A DNA stretch of 64,000 nucleotides from Phalacrocorax aristotelis (GCF_949628215.1 NC_134279.1:80841330-80905329); one strand, 5' to 3'; counted from the first letter of the stretch, positions 1 to 14,221 are shown. Numbers and translations: made by a program. The notes: a model not told the origin generated them from the letters alone.

Positions 1-3000
1 CCATTTTTTCATGTTGGCGTAGTCTGTACATCTTCCTTTAATAGAATTGACTGTTCTCCGCAATTTTTCCCCTTAAAATAGTTCCCTCCTAAGTCTCAAC
101 TACTTCCATTTTAGGAAATGCATTTTTCTGAAGGCTGTTATCAATATCTTGTCTTCTTTTCCTAAGACCTAGCTGTATTGTTTCAGTCTCATCCAATCTG
201 TCCTCTATTGTCATGTTCTCAGGCTGTTCATACCTATTCTATTAAAAGTCATAGCATTTCCTTTTCTGTTTGGTCAGGATTTCTTTAGCTGCCTATCAAA
301 AATTAATGCTTAGTAATATCCAGAGTTTTCTGGATTCTTTATATACCCTGCTGCACTCTTTTTTCCAGACATGTCTGGGCCAAGGACCCCACTCATATCC
401 CCCAGTTGTTACCAATGGGTGACAAATTCTGTTAATTTTCCAGAAATGGATTCAAAGTTGTGAAGTGAATCTTTCTCACTGAGAGCTGGAAGGTGGTTGT
501 GGCACATGACCGAGATATAACCCGTGTTTGGCAAAGGAGTGGATTGTTTCTACACAAGAGACCTTTCTGTAAGCATATCAGTTCTGGCATCTCTCTTAAA
601 CACTAAAACCAAATCTAACATCAAATAAAGGCAGCTGGTGCACACAGCAGGAAAGGCTGCTTCCCGCAGCACTGGGCAATTGCGGGAGTGTTTGTTGGGG
701 TCGTTCTCATCCTAGCTGTACAGAAACCCCAGAGACTGTTCCAACTCCAGGCATCAACTCTGATCGCAGTTCTTGGATACATACTTTTACATAGACTGTG
801 GCCAACCTCCATGGAGAAAAGCTTTTTCCCAGTTTATTGGCTGGATTGCTTATATTCCTTATGGTTTATTTGTCTGCTTAATTAGTACTTGAATCTCTTT
901 GCATTGTATTTTCTCCAGAAGCTGATTCTAGGGTATTCTAATATCCTCTAGGAAATTTCCTGTAATGCTTCAATTAGAAGCTTTCTCACACTTAGGTTTT
1001 TTTTAATTTAGGGCTCTGCGTTCAGCTGACAGAGGAACAATAAAAGGAAAATTGGTTGGATCCTGCTATTTTAATAGGTTTAAAAGGTGAACATTACTGA
1101 TTGCATGGATTATCTCTTTGCTTTCTTTTTCTATTCTGTATGCTCATCTATATCATGCCCATGGCCATTGCCTCTGAGCACTTCTTGGTAATGCATTAAG
1201 CTATGTGACTTACACACAATATTTACATGGCCATTACTGTTCTTGTTTTTCCCCTTCCACTGTGTGCATGCAGTCTTTTCCCATTTTTTAAACTTATTTA
1301 CTAAATATACCATTTGCATTAGACATATTGCCATGCACAGATGTTTAGAAAGTGAGGATCAAGGAAAAGAAAGACGAAGGTCCTTAGCTCAACAGTCTCA
1401 CTGGCAGATTTTTGCTATGAAAGAGAGAAGCTTTATCCAGTTCAAGGAGAGTCCATTGCATCAGAAGAGTGAAAGCATTAGCCAGAATTTTCATTTTATA
1501 GATATTGTTCATCTTCTACATATTTTAGCCCAAACCTGCCTTATCTCAGAAGAATCTACTAATAACCCTTTTGTATAATATAATTAACCATAAATGAAAC
1601 CTCCTTTTGAAGCTTCCAGTTTACTTTCCGTTAGGCAAAATGTTGCTGCCCGTGAACTTTGTCAAAATCTTGCAACTTTATGAGTTTGCTAAGTGAGCCA
1701 CACTCATTTCTTCTCCTTGATTGGAATGCATCTAGCTGAAAAAAGTAGTTTGAGCAGGGTATCTATGATGATTCATGGTTGTGATTGCCAAGAGTTAGAG
1801 CCAAGCCTACAGCACAAACGTACAAAAGAAATCCGCAAGCATGGGGCTGGTCAGCTTGTTCAACATCATTTGGATGAACGTCCCAGAAACCTGAATATGT
1901 ATCACGCCCTGCACAGACCTTGCCTGGCATGCCCTGCTTTGGCTACGCATCTCAGTTAAATGACCATCACTGTGAATTGGCACTCAGGAGCTGACCTAGT
2001 TTCTGGAGAAAAACTCCAATTAAACAAATATCTCAGCTGTGTAGTTTTTCTTAATAGGAACATGTTGCTTTGAGTACATTGTTTTGAAGGATATAACATT
2101 GCTTTGGGAAAGTCAGCACTGCAAAGAATCCACTGAAGCTGTCCAGCAGATACTTAGGAATTAAGTATATCATATGAGAAGGAAACAACACATTTTCTAA
2201 TCTTTGCCAGCCACATGGAGATTCATCTCTCTTACGTTTCATGTCCTGAGATGATGACCACGATAAGAATTGACTTAAATCCCACAGACCTTGTTTTTGC
2301 TTGCAAATTGGCTTAAGCTCATCTCCTAATCAGGTAGTTGAACCATTTATGTTTCTTGGCTGAATTCCAGTTCTGGTTCACCTCTTATGAAATTGTTCCT
2401 GTTCATTAACCGGCCTGGTGATCCTGAACCAGTCATTATGGGAAAATACAACACTTACAGCCAGAAAAGGGGAGATGACCGAGGCAGATTTCAGATAGGA
2501 ATTTTAGACCCTTTGTCTTAGTCTTGTGATGGATCTTGAAGGCTGCTTCTCAGCAGAGTGTCCCAGATCCTCCCCACCTCCTTCAGCTTGGCATATAGAG
2601 CTGAGAACCCACTGAGTCTGTCACAGGGTTATGAGTGGTACCAGTATGATGGCAGGTCCACCTCCTTTCCTGCTGGTACTGGCACTCACAGCATCAGAGT
2701 ACTGAGCCCATCACCCTTGCCTTAGATTATGCTTTGGGGTAGATCAGGGGATGGATGGGACAGCACAAGTTAGTGAGGCACATCAGCCATAACAGGGCAC
2801 CGCTGAAGGTAACAACATGGCTCTCCAATGTGACAGAGAGGCATCCACGGTGTGCCTTTGGTTGAGAAGGACTCTGTGTTGGTGATGTTCCTGGAGCTGG
2901 CTTTAAAATTGTCAGCCTTGTACAGAGCCAGGGAGAGTCAGAACATGGCACAAAACCATGACACTTTCCTCGTGCATCCCACTGTCCACCATTACTTTCA

Positions 3001-3359
3001 GCTCAGAAGATTTCCTGAATCTGATGCAATTTTCTCATTAAGTAATCTATCTCTTCAAATACTTGTGCAAACTCTTCCAGGAGCCATATAAACTTCCAGT
3101 ACCATGGCACCCTCTGGGAAGGAAGTCTGTTGTAGTTTTTTTAATCTGACATGTACTAGTTTCATTCAATGGCCTGTAGTTCTTAATTTGGAGGACACCA
3201 GGAATAGTTGGTTCTTCACCATCACATCCATTCCCCTTGATTTTTTATCCTCATCTTTAAGCATCTCTTTCCTAGACTCAGTCATCCTAACCTACTTAAT
3301 CAGACTTCATAGAAAAACTGTTGCTAACAGCTGCATGGATTTGTTGCCCTCCTCTGTAG
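1..3359. other. Upstream DNA, no gene recognised
   Basis: AT-rich sequence with only short open frames (under 115 codons) and no domain I recognise. The stretch at about 360-890 has an LTR-like feel but offers no paired repeat, primer-binding site or gag/pol motif, so I leave it unassigned. Confidence 0.6.
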
Positions 3360-3399
3360 TTCTCCTATATCTCCTTATGTCAAAGGAGATATAGGAGAA
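3360..3399. repeat. Perfect hairpin, 17-bp arms
   Basis: The left arm, TTCTCCTATATCTCCTT (3360-3376), is exactly complementary to the right arm (3383-3399), with a 6-nt loop ATGTCA. Pairing stops cleanly at both ends. No gene or transposon is recognised around it. Confidence 0.9.
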
Positions 3400-4388
3400 T
3401 ACACATGGTATTCAAGATGTGGGAAAATCCAAACGTTAAGGATTTATGCAGTGCCATAATTTTCTGTGTTTTCTTTTCCACTGCTAACATTTGTGGTGCT
3501 TTTTGTTTTACTCTATTGAGTTTTGGGCTGTTTTATAGAAACCCTGGGTATTTATAGAAGTATCTGTCATAACCCCAAGAGCTGAATGCATTCTTAGGTA
3601 TCTAGTGTGAAAGGAGATAATTCCTGCAGTCCCTGTAGCTGACACCTGAAGGCACTGCTTCAGCTGGATGTGTCACACTGTTCTCACCACATTCAGCTCT
3701 TCCAGGATCCTGTAAAAACCCCCCAAATTAGTTTTGCCTCCATGAACCCAAGGAGGTTTTCTTAATATGAATCCAGCTAACTACTTTTAAAGAATTAGAC
3801 GATGCCCATGGAAGTATTAAAAAAACAATTACATGGACTATGAACACAAAAGGGCTTTACACTATATTGTGCCATCAGCTCCTTTCTTCATCAGTTTCAT
3901 ATGTTTTAAGTTTAACTGCATCAATACAATGAAAATAAGTTTAAGCCTGTTGGAAACTCAGGAGACCAGAAGTCTATTCTAAGTGTTACCAGAGTCCTGC
4001 TGCCCAGCCTGTGGCAAGCTGTTGTATCTCTGGTTTCTCTCCAATTATTTCTTGATTCTATTTTCATGGGAAATCCTGGGGGGAAGAGGTTAGTATATCT
4101 TCTCATGCAGCAGCCTCACTCCTTCTCTTTCCACAGTACGAACATGAAGAATGGCCTTGCTGGTACAAGAAAAAGGTCTAGAGTCTTTTCTCTGATGGTA
4201 GCAAGCTGCCTACGAAAGCGCATAACAGCAGAGCAAGTAGGTATTTATACAGCTATTTACTCTTGCTTTAACAGCTAATGTGCAGCCAAGAATATATCCA
4301 TCCTCAGATACTCATAATCTGACAGTTGCGCCACAGATATCTCTGTCAACACTCGGATGTTGGTCTCTTCTCCTGAGTAACTAGTTAT
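3400..4388. other. Upstream DNA, nothing recognised
   Basis: Sequence between the hairpin and the CR1 copy. Open frames are 70 codons or fewer, with no repeats visible by eye. Confidence 0.6.
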
Positions 4389-4655
4389 AGAGCAAGAGGA
4401 AATGGCCTCAGGCTGCGTCAGGGAGGTTTAGGTTGGAGATGAGGGAAAATGCCTTCCCTGCCAGAGCGGTCAGGCCCTGGCACAGGCTGCCCAGAGAGGT
4501 GGGGGAGTCACCGTCCCTGGGGGGTTCAAACACCGTGCAGACGTGGCACTTGGGGCCATGGTTTTGGTTTAGGAGGCCTGGGGGTGTTGGGTTGGTGGTT
4601 GGACTTGATAATCCAAAAGGTCTTTTCCAACCTTAATGATCCTGTGATTCTATAA
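4389..4655 (+). mobile_element. CR1 LINE 3' fragment (young type)
   Basis: A 5'-truncated CR1 retrotransposon in sense orientation. It contains the characteristic 3' UTR blocks GGCACAGGCTGCCCAGAGAG, GAGTCACCGTCCCTGG and TTGGACTTGATAATCC, and ends in GATCCTGTGATTCTATAA, the usual CR1 tail. Only the 3' UTR and a little upstream sequence remain. A small internal duplication, TTTTGGTTT, precedes AGGAGGCCTGGG. It is very like the 3' part of the copy at 42,639-43,275. Confidence 0.92.
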
Positions 4656-7600
4656 GCTGTAGCCATTGTGCAGGAAAAATCCAGAATTTCTTACTAGTAT
4701 GGTACTGCACCCAGCTATTTCATAAAATAAGAAGTTATGAGAGGTGGATCACTGTTATACAAAGGGTTTTTCATACATTGTCGTACTGAAAATAAGAAAT
4801 GGGTGCTAAGAGCTCTCCTAAACAAATTATTTTCCTAGCACTCAACAAGCTATTAACACTCATGCTAGTTTTGCTCACATTGACCCTCTCTCCTGACCCC
4901 TCACTGCTGTGCTAAGGTACTCCCATTACATGGAATTATTTGGCTATAAGAGGCACCCCTGGATGGTGACGACCTGAGTTCTGGTCTTCATTGGCTCTAG
5001 CAATTAGCTGTAATATTCTTCATAAACAAAAATAACCTAAGGAAAACATTTGCTTCTCACACTTTCTCCAGCAAATATGGCTTTAAACGTGAGGGGAAAA
5101 AAAAAAAACAACTCTAAGACCGCCTTGCAGCTTTCAATAACTTCTACGTTCATTTTTCATGTTTTATTTTCCCTCATCCTGGAAGGAAAGCGGAGCAGTA
5201 GAAAACATTAATCTCTAACCACAGTAATTTCCTGAATGCCAGAGAACTGCTGTCAAAACCAAGGATTCACTCACTGCTGAAACATCTGTATTAGATTACT
5301 GCACTTTCCTTTTTGCTCCTGCATCGTGGCCTGCAATCAGCCACTGCTACACACCAGAAGCTGAAAGCAGCTGCAGACTTCAAAACAGTTCCAGGCTTCC
5401 CCAATCTAACAATGTTGCAAAGTATCTTTTACAGCAAAGACATCTTTTGGGATTTTATGGATGCTTCTTTATCCAAACACTGCATAGCAAACAGTAAATC
5501 CTGTTTCCATCCTGGAAACAAATCTGTGGGAAAAAAAGAGCTGGAAAAATATCTGTGTTGGGTTCCTACCTTCATTTAATGTGGCCTTACTAGTTTCTCT
5601 CTGCCTCACTTTCCAGTTTGCTGCCTCTAATCTGTACGGTTTTCTCCCACTGACTGTCAAGATGCTCAGAACACACCCTTTTCTGGAGGTGTATTTTTCT
5701 TCTTTTCTCCTCTTTATATTTATATTCTAGTCCCTACTAAAAATAATGATGATAGTTTCAATAATGACTGATCTTCCCTGACCTGATTTAGCTCTTTAGC
5801 TGGCTGACGCAAGAAGATTATTCATTGTCTTCTCCAAAGTAATTTCCATGAGTCTTTGGAAGTCATGTCTTCTGTCTGATTGACTCATTAGATTTCAAGA
5901 TCCTTAACAGCCAAGATCAGAAAGACTGACTTGGATAGTACCTTCTGGGAGTTTTCTCCTGACTTGCATGTCAGACCTGGATTTCTCTAGAGAGGTAGCA
6001 AGGCATACAGACCCCACGGATTTATCACCAGAAGCAAGCATGACCCTGCCAAGTGCCCCGAGATATTTATTTTGACACCTGGCATGTTGCTGGCATGTTG
6101 CATGACAGCCACCCTCTGCCAGTGTCCCCATAACAAGGACTCTCTGACTTCTCAGGAAGGGTTCAAAAATGAATAAGTGGGGTGGTGTGTGGGATAGCCC
6201 CAAGCAAAACCAGTCTCTGTAAAACGGTGGCTGTTTGCACGTTGAACATTGCCAAGATATCCTCAGACTGACGGTCAACTCTCCCAACATTTGCAACCCA
6301 CCGCCTTGTGGAGCAACTGAGCCCAGCTCAGCAGGGACCGTGGTGATCCAGGAAATCTAACAGTGGAGACAGAAAATTTGGCTCCTTTCCCTGAAGAATC
6401 CTGGTTAATACCTTTGTTTCTTTGTCTTTAACTGGGAGATAATATGTAAAATATTTTTGAAATTTATCTCCAACCCCTTCCTTCCAACTGGGATGTGTAT
6501 TTTGAAAGACACTCTCAGTAAATGAGGCTAGCTCTTCACCAGTGGGAACAGAGATCTGATCTCATATTTGGGGCTTGAATGTCCCACCCTCTCCCTGGGA
6601 GATCAGAAAATAGGGTATATGCTACACTTGCCAGGTGGTTTCTTGAAAAGATTCAGCATCAGAAACACGCTGGTAAATAGTTCACCTGACAGTGCTGCCC
6701 AAAGAACCTTGGAGCAGCGCAGAGGAAGAGGAGATAAGAGGACTACCTCCCCTTCCCTACACCAGCCAGGTGTCGTGGCCACCGGTACGGTTGCTGAACT
6801 TTGGGATTTGGGAACCACATGGAAGATTTCCAACCCTATGGAAGTTAATTTGCAGAAACAGGGTTCATGCCGACATAAAGCTGCCAGCGAAGAAATTTGG
6901 GAACTGCAGCTCTGTACCATTTTCCATCTGAAGAGACATCCTTACAGCGAACACCAGGGGTCTGATTCAAGGCATCTCATTTAGGTCATTTAAGCCTTGC
7001 AAGGGCATCGTGTGTGTTGCATACATAGATGGGCATTCACCTGGTAAATGCACCTGCATATGGTCACTGGCTCCCGAAGCAGTTGCTATTTCAAGGTCTG
7101 GAGTCACAGGTGTATGTTTATTCATCACTGCCCATTCTCCTCCCTGGCTCTGCTTGCTAAAAGAAGCCCTGCCCTGGAAGGCCAAGTTCACTGACTGCAA
7201 TGACAAAGAAGCACAGAATCAGTTGGGAACTAATAAGAAACCAGTGCTGTCATCCAAATAGCCTAGCCATTGTGGTAAGATCATTTCTTTAGCAAAACCT
7301 ACCTTAATAGGGCTACTCTGACCTAGTTTGCCTCCAAACTAGAGAGCTACCAGCAATGTTTTCTCACTTTTACTAGCCAAGATGAAGCTGATGTTCCCTT
7401 CTGGCCTCTAAATCAGAATGAGTCATGCAGTCACTTTAAAGCCGGGGGGGAGAGAACGAGCCTATCCTACAGGTGTCACGCTGAACACAAACATCTGGCT
7501 AATGCTTTTACACACCCATTGCTACGCCTGTTGCTAAATTCATTACCGCTTTTAACTCTGTAGGTTGCCTCAGGTTGCAATACTTGGACCAGTAACTAGA

Positions 7601-9173
7601 GATATTATTCTACTCTTCTTTTAGTAACTTTGGGTATTTGTAGATATGTGACCTCTTTATTGGAAATAATAACCCCAGACTAGGAACCTGTTGGGGTAGC
7701 GTCACTCACGGGGACACTTTGTTGGTTTACGGGGGGACTGGCAGGAGCTGAGCTGAACCACACGAGGGTTCAAGCAAAAAGACCCAAGGGTGCATTTCTG
7801 GCCTTTCATGGGGAGGTCAGGGAAGGCTGAGCTGATCAACAAGGTGTTGAAAAAGGGATAAGGAGATATCCTCCTCCTGTTCTCAGTGCTGCCATAGGCT
7901 TCCACTTTGTGATGGATTACATTTTAGCAGAAGAGTCAGGCATACAGAAGAGCTGTAACTCTTTCAGACCCCAATTACCCATGCTATAGACCCAAAAATG
8001 TCTTTAAGATTTTGAAGCACAGAGGTGTCCAAGCTCAGTCCAGCCTTTGCACACTCCCAGGTAGCACATGAGTTCCCAAAACGGCCACGTTTGGAGCACA
8101 AGCACTGGGTAAGCAAGCAAAGCCTGGCCTGGCTGGTGCTGCACGTCACCAGAACTGGCAAGACAAACCTCTGCCAGGAAGGATTTTGCTTGAGCTGGAT
8201 GAGGAAGGAAGCCAGCTGGACGGCATCTTGATATATTGGGCCAAATTTCTCAGAAGATGTAAAACAGGATGGTGCATTATTTCTGTGGGGGAAAAGGTGT
8301 CAGAATTTGTTCCCAGAGGGCTGGTAAATGCCCTTATTTGTACTGAGAGAGACTAAAGGAACAAGCCTCCATTAGACTTTGCCACTCGCCGTTGACATTA
8401 AAAGCAAGAAAAAGAACGATGCATTGCGTTTTTTTTCCCCCACACCCTCTTTGCTTCACAAACATTTCGTGGAGACAAGACACTCGTGTGCTTTTATCTA
8501 AACTCAAGTTCCTCTACTTAAAATTTGGTCTCTGTAATGTGCAAGGCGTTAAACTGAAAAGCAAACAGAAAAACCACCAGCCAATCAGAGACAAACAAAG
8601 CTGGTGACCAAAGATATTGATGCAGGATAAATTTTCTTCCAGGTGAGGTTTTCACAGCGAGGGACCCTCAGGTCATAGGTGTGCCTATGCCTTGTGTCCT
8701 TGCCCACAGGGAGCTGGCTTCAAGCACACATTTTTATTGACTCCTACCTCAAGGTGGACATGAGGGGAGGAAGCCACTCAGGGGGTGAACTTGCTTAATG
8801 CCACAGAAATGAATGAGCCCAACAGTTAATCCTCATCCTGTAATATTTTAGGTGGCTTATAAAAAAAAAAAACACCAAAACCTCACACATTGAACCCATA
8901 TCTTTTTAAACTGTCGTGAGGTAGTGGCTAAAGTAATTCCAGTTATTTCTGAGTGAAGGCAAAGTTGATGAACAGTACCCATTTTACAGAGTTTAATTTT
9001 AGTCTGAGCCTACGCTACTCATTTTCATGCCATGTATTTACATTTGTTTGTATTTACTTGTGCTAAATTAGAGGGTGGAAGACTGGGAGGTCCCTGTGTT
9101 AAGTTAACAAAACAAAAAAACTACCAGGAGAAATGGCAATGTAACGTGAATTTATACAAAAAGTATGTTTATA

Positions 9174-9210
9174 TTTCTATTATTTCTATTTCTATTTCTA
9201 TTTCTATTTA
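9174..9210 (+). repeat. TTTCTA hexanucleotide microsatellite
   Basis: Four perfect contiguous TTTCTA units (9183-9206), plus one at 9174 separated by TTA. Flanks are AT-rich. The 65-codon frame over it (9032-9229), with an ISISISI stretch, is a translation of the repeat. Confidence 0.85.
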
Positions 9211-10210
9211 TATGCATCATGCAAGCTGAATTACCAGAAGGTTTTAGGCTGTTGGGCTTTATTGGACTTAAGATCATTAATCTGATTCCAAAGCACACTG
9301 CTTGCCTGGACTAACACGCATAGGTCAAATCACCCTTTTGCCCCAGCTCTGCCAAAAGAGCAACCCCATGGCCACCCAGGGTCACCTTCTGCCCTGTGTC
9401 CTTCTGCCCATGTTGTCACACCACTTTCCCCCTCCTCCTTTCCTGCTGTCCCCTTTGCCCACACCCATGCCCTCCTGTCCAGGATGACACGTGGACAGGT
9501 CTATTGCACAACCAAGCACGGAGGTGCCTTCACCATGCAGAACACCATGTGGTCTCCAAGCCCAAAGACCCTCATGCCCTGCAAGTGTCCCCTGCTCCTG
9601 ATCACCAAATTCCTCAAGCCAAACATCCATGATCCTCTTTCCTAGCCCTCTCCTCCTCCTAGTCCTCCTGCCAGCTCCATTTCTCCACCCAACTCCTATA
9701 TCCCCTGTTTATTTAAACAGCAGCCTTTGGGACAAAGACCTTCTCAAGTTTTATGGTTATCTTAAGGTTGCTGGGATGAAACGACGTGATAACAACTTCT
9801 TTTTGTGGGCCAGGTCCTAGTCTGGTATCCTTTTCCAAAAGCTGCTTCTCAGGAGTTGTATTTATGAACAAAAGAGCCAACCATGAGAGGCAGACTTTCA
9901 TAAATCAGAAGGACTTTGGTTCAGGGCTGTAACCGTACCTGCCATTTTAGGCAGATGATGGTCTGAATTTCTAACTGGTAGGAAAAAAAACAGTAATGGC
10001 AAATAAATGCTGACGTTTGGGGAAGTGAAATTTCTCAAAGAAACAAACTCAAAACTGCCAACAAAAATATTTTTCTCTGATAATGGAGAAGCCCTTCATT
10101 GCAATTTTGACCTTTTGTAGCATTTTTATTTATGTATTTAGTTCTGCTGTGATTTTTCTTTTATGCTATGATTTATTTTATTCTATACATTGATGACTGC
10201 TCTTTTTACA

Positions 10211-10242
10211 TCATCATTAGCAATTGTTATGCTAATTGATGA
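10211..10242. promoter_or_regulatory. AT-rich inverted repeat with octamer/homeodomain-like sites
   Basis: TCATCATTAGCA (10211-10222) faces TGCTAATTGATGA (10230-10242) across a 7-nt spacer. The arms are complementary except for a single-base indel. Each arm carries TAAT/ATTA, and the right arm contains ATGCTAAT, near the POU octamer. It lies in AT-rich DNA 5.4 kb upstream of the receptor start. An enhancer role is a guess. Confidence 0.45.
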
Positions 10243-13200
10243 TTGTGTTTATAATTTCAGAAATAATTGGCTTTATGTTTTGCTCATCCCCCCCTCAGAA
10301 AAAAGTGTTTTGAAATACGAATCTAAAATGTTCTGCTTTGTATTAAAGCATTTTATTATATGACTCTTAGAGATCAAAAGACAAAAAAAGAACATCCCTG
10401 AGGAATGCTTCATTTTGAACACATCAACATTCCCACTGAAATAACAAACATGTCCAACCAGCCCTATAAACCACACTTATCTGCTTGTTTTATCTACCCA
10501 TCCCACCTGCCTTGGCTGCCCAGATATCAGCACGGCTCTCAGAGCTGTTGTCCTTGCACACAAAAAATCTGGCCTCTTTCCTTGGCTCCCGCCCACTGCA
10601 TTAGGCTCCATCTCAGATCTGGGGTCGAGGCTTGCTCCTCCTGAAATGCCTGTAGCCCATGAATGTCGATAGGCACTGACTGCCGATGGCCTGAAAGATG
10701 CTTTGCCACCTCGTTTCATTCCACCTCTAGTTTTGAGCTCAGAGTGGCTCCTGTTAGCTTCTGCCTCGCTCCCCCACTTGCTGTGTCAGCTTTTGCACCC
10801 AGAAAGCCAAAATAATTTCTGTCTCTGAGAGTCTTCGTTGTTAATCACAGCCAGGCTCTGTAAAAGCATCTTCACTGCAGTAAGAGAGTCAGAAAGGAGT
10901 TCCTGTGCTTGATAACCCTTTTTCATTCTTTTCTTTTTCCCTTTATTTTGCCTTTTTTTTTTTTTTCAATTCAGTTGCCCCAAAATTCAATTAAAACCCA
11001 TAAAAGGAAGGTAATAAATTACTCTCCACATCAGCTGGCAACAAGCCACGAAATAACAGCAAAGAGAATTTAGGCTAGACCAGAGAAGACTTTCTAACCA
11101 AGAGGATAGGGAGCCATTGCAGCCCACTGCAGGAGGAGAAAGTCACCATGAAGGGGGGGTTTGGAAGAGGCAACTCCATCTTCAGTGAAGGGGCTTGGGC
11201 CAGATAACCACTGTCCTTCTCATGTGGCCTGGGGAGCGCTGATGGCCACCAGAACCGCAGTAAGGTAGCAAACAGTTAAAAACCAAACCAAACCCAAAGC
11301 AGACACATCCACATACAAAGGAAAAAACTGGCAAACGTAGTAAATGCAATAATGGTGTTGATGTGATGGTGGCTGGGATGGTTCGGGGGACCAGCAGGGC
11401 AAGGGCAAAGGGAAGGTATAAAACATGTCTGGGCAATTTTAGGTAGGTGTCACAAGAGGATTGTCTGATTTTCTTCTCCCCCAACTTTATCAGTCAGCTA
11501 ATATAAGCTATTTCCTCTCCTTATCCTTCTCGATTCATTAATTCTGACATAAACATTTAAAGTGTAGCCTGATTTTTCCTAGACTTCAAATACAATTGCA
11601 ACAATACAAGGGTATCATTAAAACATACATTCATCACACAGGTTTCAAAAACTTCACGTACATCAACGAAAAAAGAATTCATCACACCAAAGTCAAAATA
11701 ATATCATCACAATGCTGACAAAGGTGGATAATTTACACACACTCTCCACCCTTCATCCCTTAAACCCGATTAAAAGAAAAATTCCCCACAATTGTAATGT
11801 TCTCTGGTGATGTCCAGTCCATGTTCTCCCACCACCTCTCCCAGTTACTGTCCTTATCTGGAATTCCTCAAGAGCCCGTGTTGGGCGCTGCAAAGGACAG
11901 GTTTGAATCATCTCTCGCAATCCCTTCTAGCCTGTTTTTAATATGCTTGAAGACCAGGGGTCAGCTGGACGTAGAAGACGGCAGAGCTAACTGACCTCCA
12001 GCTGGGTACGGCCGCAGAGGGACCTGCAGCAGGGACCAATCCCGTCTTCTCAGAGAACTGTTGAATCACCTGCCCACAGCAAGGCAAGCCCATCTTTACA
12101 AACACGTAAATACTATCATTTCAACACTATGCCATGTTGAATGTGAGCAGGTTCCATCTCTTTTGGCTCTGGACCCAGGAGATGCTGCAGGCAGCTTCAC
12201 CGCAGCTTTGCAGAGCAAGGGTGCACACCCAGGGCATGACTCTCCTTGGTGAGCCTTGCATAAACCTGGAGTACATGCAAATGTTGATCAAAATCCTTTA
12301 ATTTGTGGTCTTTTGCATGGAAAAAAATTGCCTTTCCTTTTCAAGACTCAGGCGTAACATGTAATTACAGTGTGACAAACACTGTTCATCAGGTGTATGT
12401 GTCTTTTTTATTTAAAAAGCCCCGTTCACATCACTACCCAAGTCCTAGGATAAAATCTGCCCCAAAAGGGCAAAAAAGGGTAAAAAACAGTGAGGAAAGA
12501 GACGTAAATGTCAAAAGGGAAGGAGCTGTACCTCCTTCCAGCACAAGCCCAACAGATTGGCAAGGTACCAGGTGCTCACAGATCTCCGTGTGTGTTTACT
12601 TCAAGCTCTTCAGTCCCTCCATGCAGACCTACCCGAACACTTTTATTTGGGTTTAAGTGTGTTAGTATAAATCTGTTCCTCATTAGTTCAAATTAACCGT
12701 AATAGCCCTGGTTTAGACTGAAACAAAGAGACAGATGGAAAGCAATGATGTAACTGGGTCTTAATGAGTTGATGTTCGTTAGCTGAGCTGCCGTGATGGC
12801 ATGGCACGTGCTCTCCCCCTGCCCTGCTCGGGAGGGGAAAGGCATCAGTGCAGCCCCAAAGGTTTTGTACATCTTTGGAGCAGGTCCATGAGTCCTGAGC
12901 ATCACCTGAGGTGGCAGCCCCAGCCTTACCGCCACCAAAAGGTGCAGCTTCAGCTCAGCTATCCCATCCCTGCCTCCCGCTCAAACCCTGCGGTCCAAGC
13001 CAGCTCCCGCTTCTCAGCAACCTGAGCAAGTTGTCTTTGGAGAGGTCAGAAGAGGAGGAGAGCTCACCCAGCGAGGGCAAGACGCAGGGCAGATCCAGTC
13101 TTCACCCTAACGACATCAGCTATCATGTCATTTGGGGGAAACCTTTCTTTTCTGACAAAAAAGGTGGTTAAAATCCCCCTGTATGTGAGAAGCTCAGTCC

Positions 13201-14221
13201 AGCCTTAACTTTGGAGAAAGGCACATGCTTTCTTTATCTCTGTATGTCGCTGGGTAGATTAGATGAGATATATTTATCTAGACAGCAATCTGTGTAGCTG
13301 CAAAGATACAGCTACAAAATTCCATGAGCTGAGATCATCCCATGCTGAGTTTAGCATCCCAGTAAGAAATGATACTTCATTTTGGTGATTGACATGTTTT
13401 CATCAAAACTTAAGGAAAATGAGTAATTTGACCTCAAGGGTTGGGTGTTTGTGCTCTTTTTTTTTTTTTTTTATTTCACATTTAAAAAAATCAAAGTTTT
13501 TTGGGGGTGTTTTTTTGGTAAGCAAAACCATCCTTTTGAATTATTTCCTTGTACAGTATTTGTTCCTGTTTGCTTGTGTTTTCCAGTTGTTCTACTTTGC
13601 TTGTTCCCAGCAGGGTCAAAAACCCTAGGAAGGAGAGTGAAATCTTAAGGAAGAGAGAAATGCATGAAAGAAATAAGGAAGATCAAAAATGTGTAATTTC
13701 CTGCAATGACTGTCAAGGAAAATAAGGGGAGAAATACACTATTTTTTTTTAATGTCTACTCGCATATCCAGTGAATCAACAGATCTCCATGTTCTGACAG
13801 AGCAGCAGTTAAATCACCTCACTGTTCACTTGAGCTGACCTTTAAAGTAATTTTTTTTAAGAAAAATAGTTGAAAAATCATAGATAAACACACTCCAAGG
13901 AAACATTTCCTGTGTACAGTAGAAAGGACCTAAGGGAGAGCCCCTGTTCAACACTGGGGTCAGTCCCCATTGCAATGTATGGAGGCAGGAGAGTAGGGTC
14001 ACTGGGAGGAAACCAGTGTAAACAGGATCTGCTTTTATCAGTGAGGAAAAAAACCCAGCCCTGTTTAAATTAGCCAGAAATATGTGCCTATATGTTTTAA
14101 TCACAAGCTGCTCTTTCTGAGTCTTGCAGCAGGGTTAAGTCACGGACAAGGAGCTGCCGATCACATGCTGTCCCTGAACAGAAGATGCTGATTGTCCCTT
14201 CTGCTTTTGGAAGGAACTAGA

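Larger units (their letters stand above)
4656..14221. other. Upstream DNA, no gene recognised
   Basis: About 9.5 kb between the CR1 copy and the minisatellite. The longest open frame (6568-6984, 138 codons) has no recognisable domain and is paired with an equally unconvincing antisense frame. Apart from the hexanucleotide repeat and the inverted repeat listed separately, there are T-rich runs at about 10953-10967 and 13458-13473. Distal regulatory DNA for ADRA1D could lie here, but nothing is demonstrable. Confidence 0.6.

Noticed and set aside
360..890. Possible solo LTR or endogenous retroviral scrap
   Set aside because: No paired LTR, target duplication, primer-binding site or gag/pol/env motif could be shown by eye.
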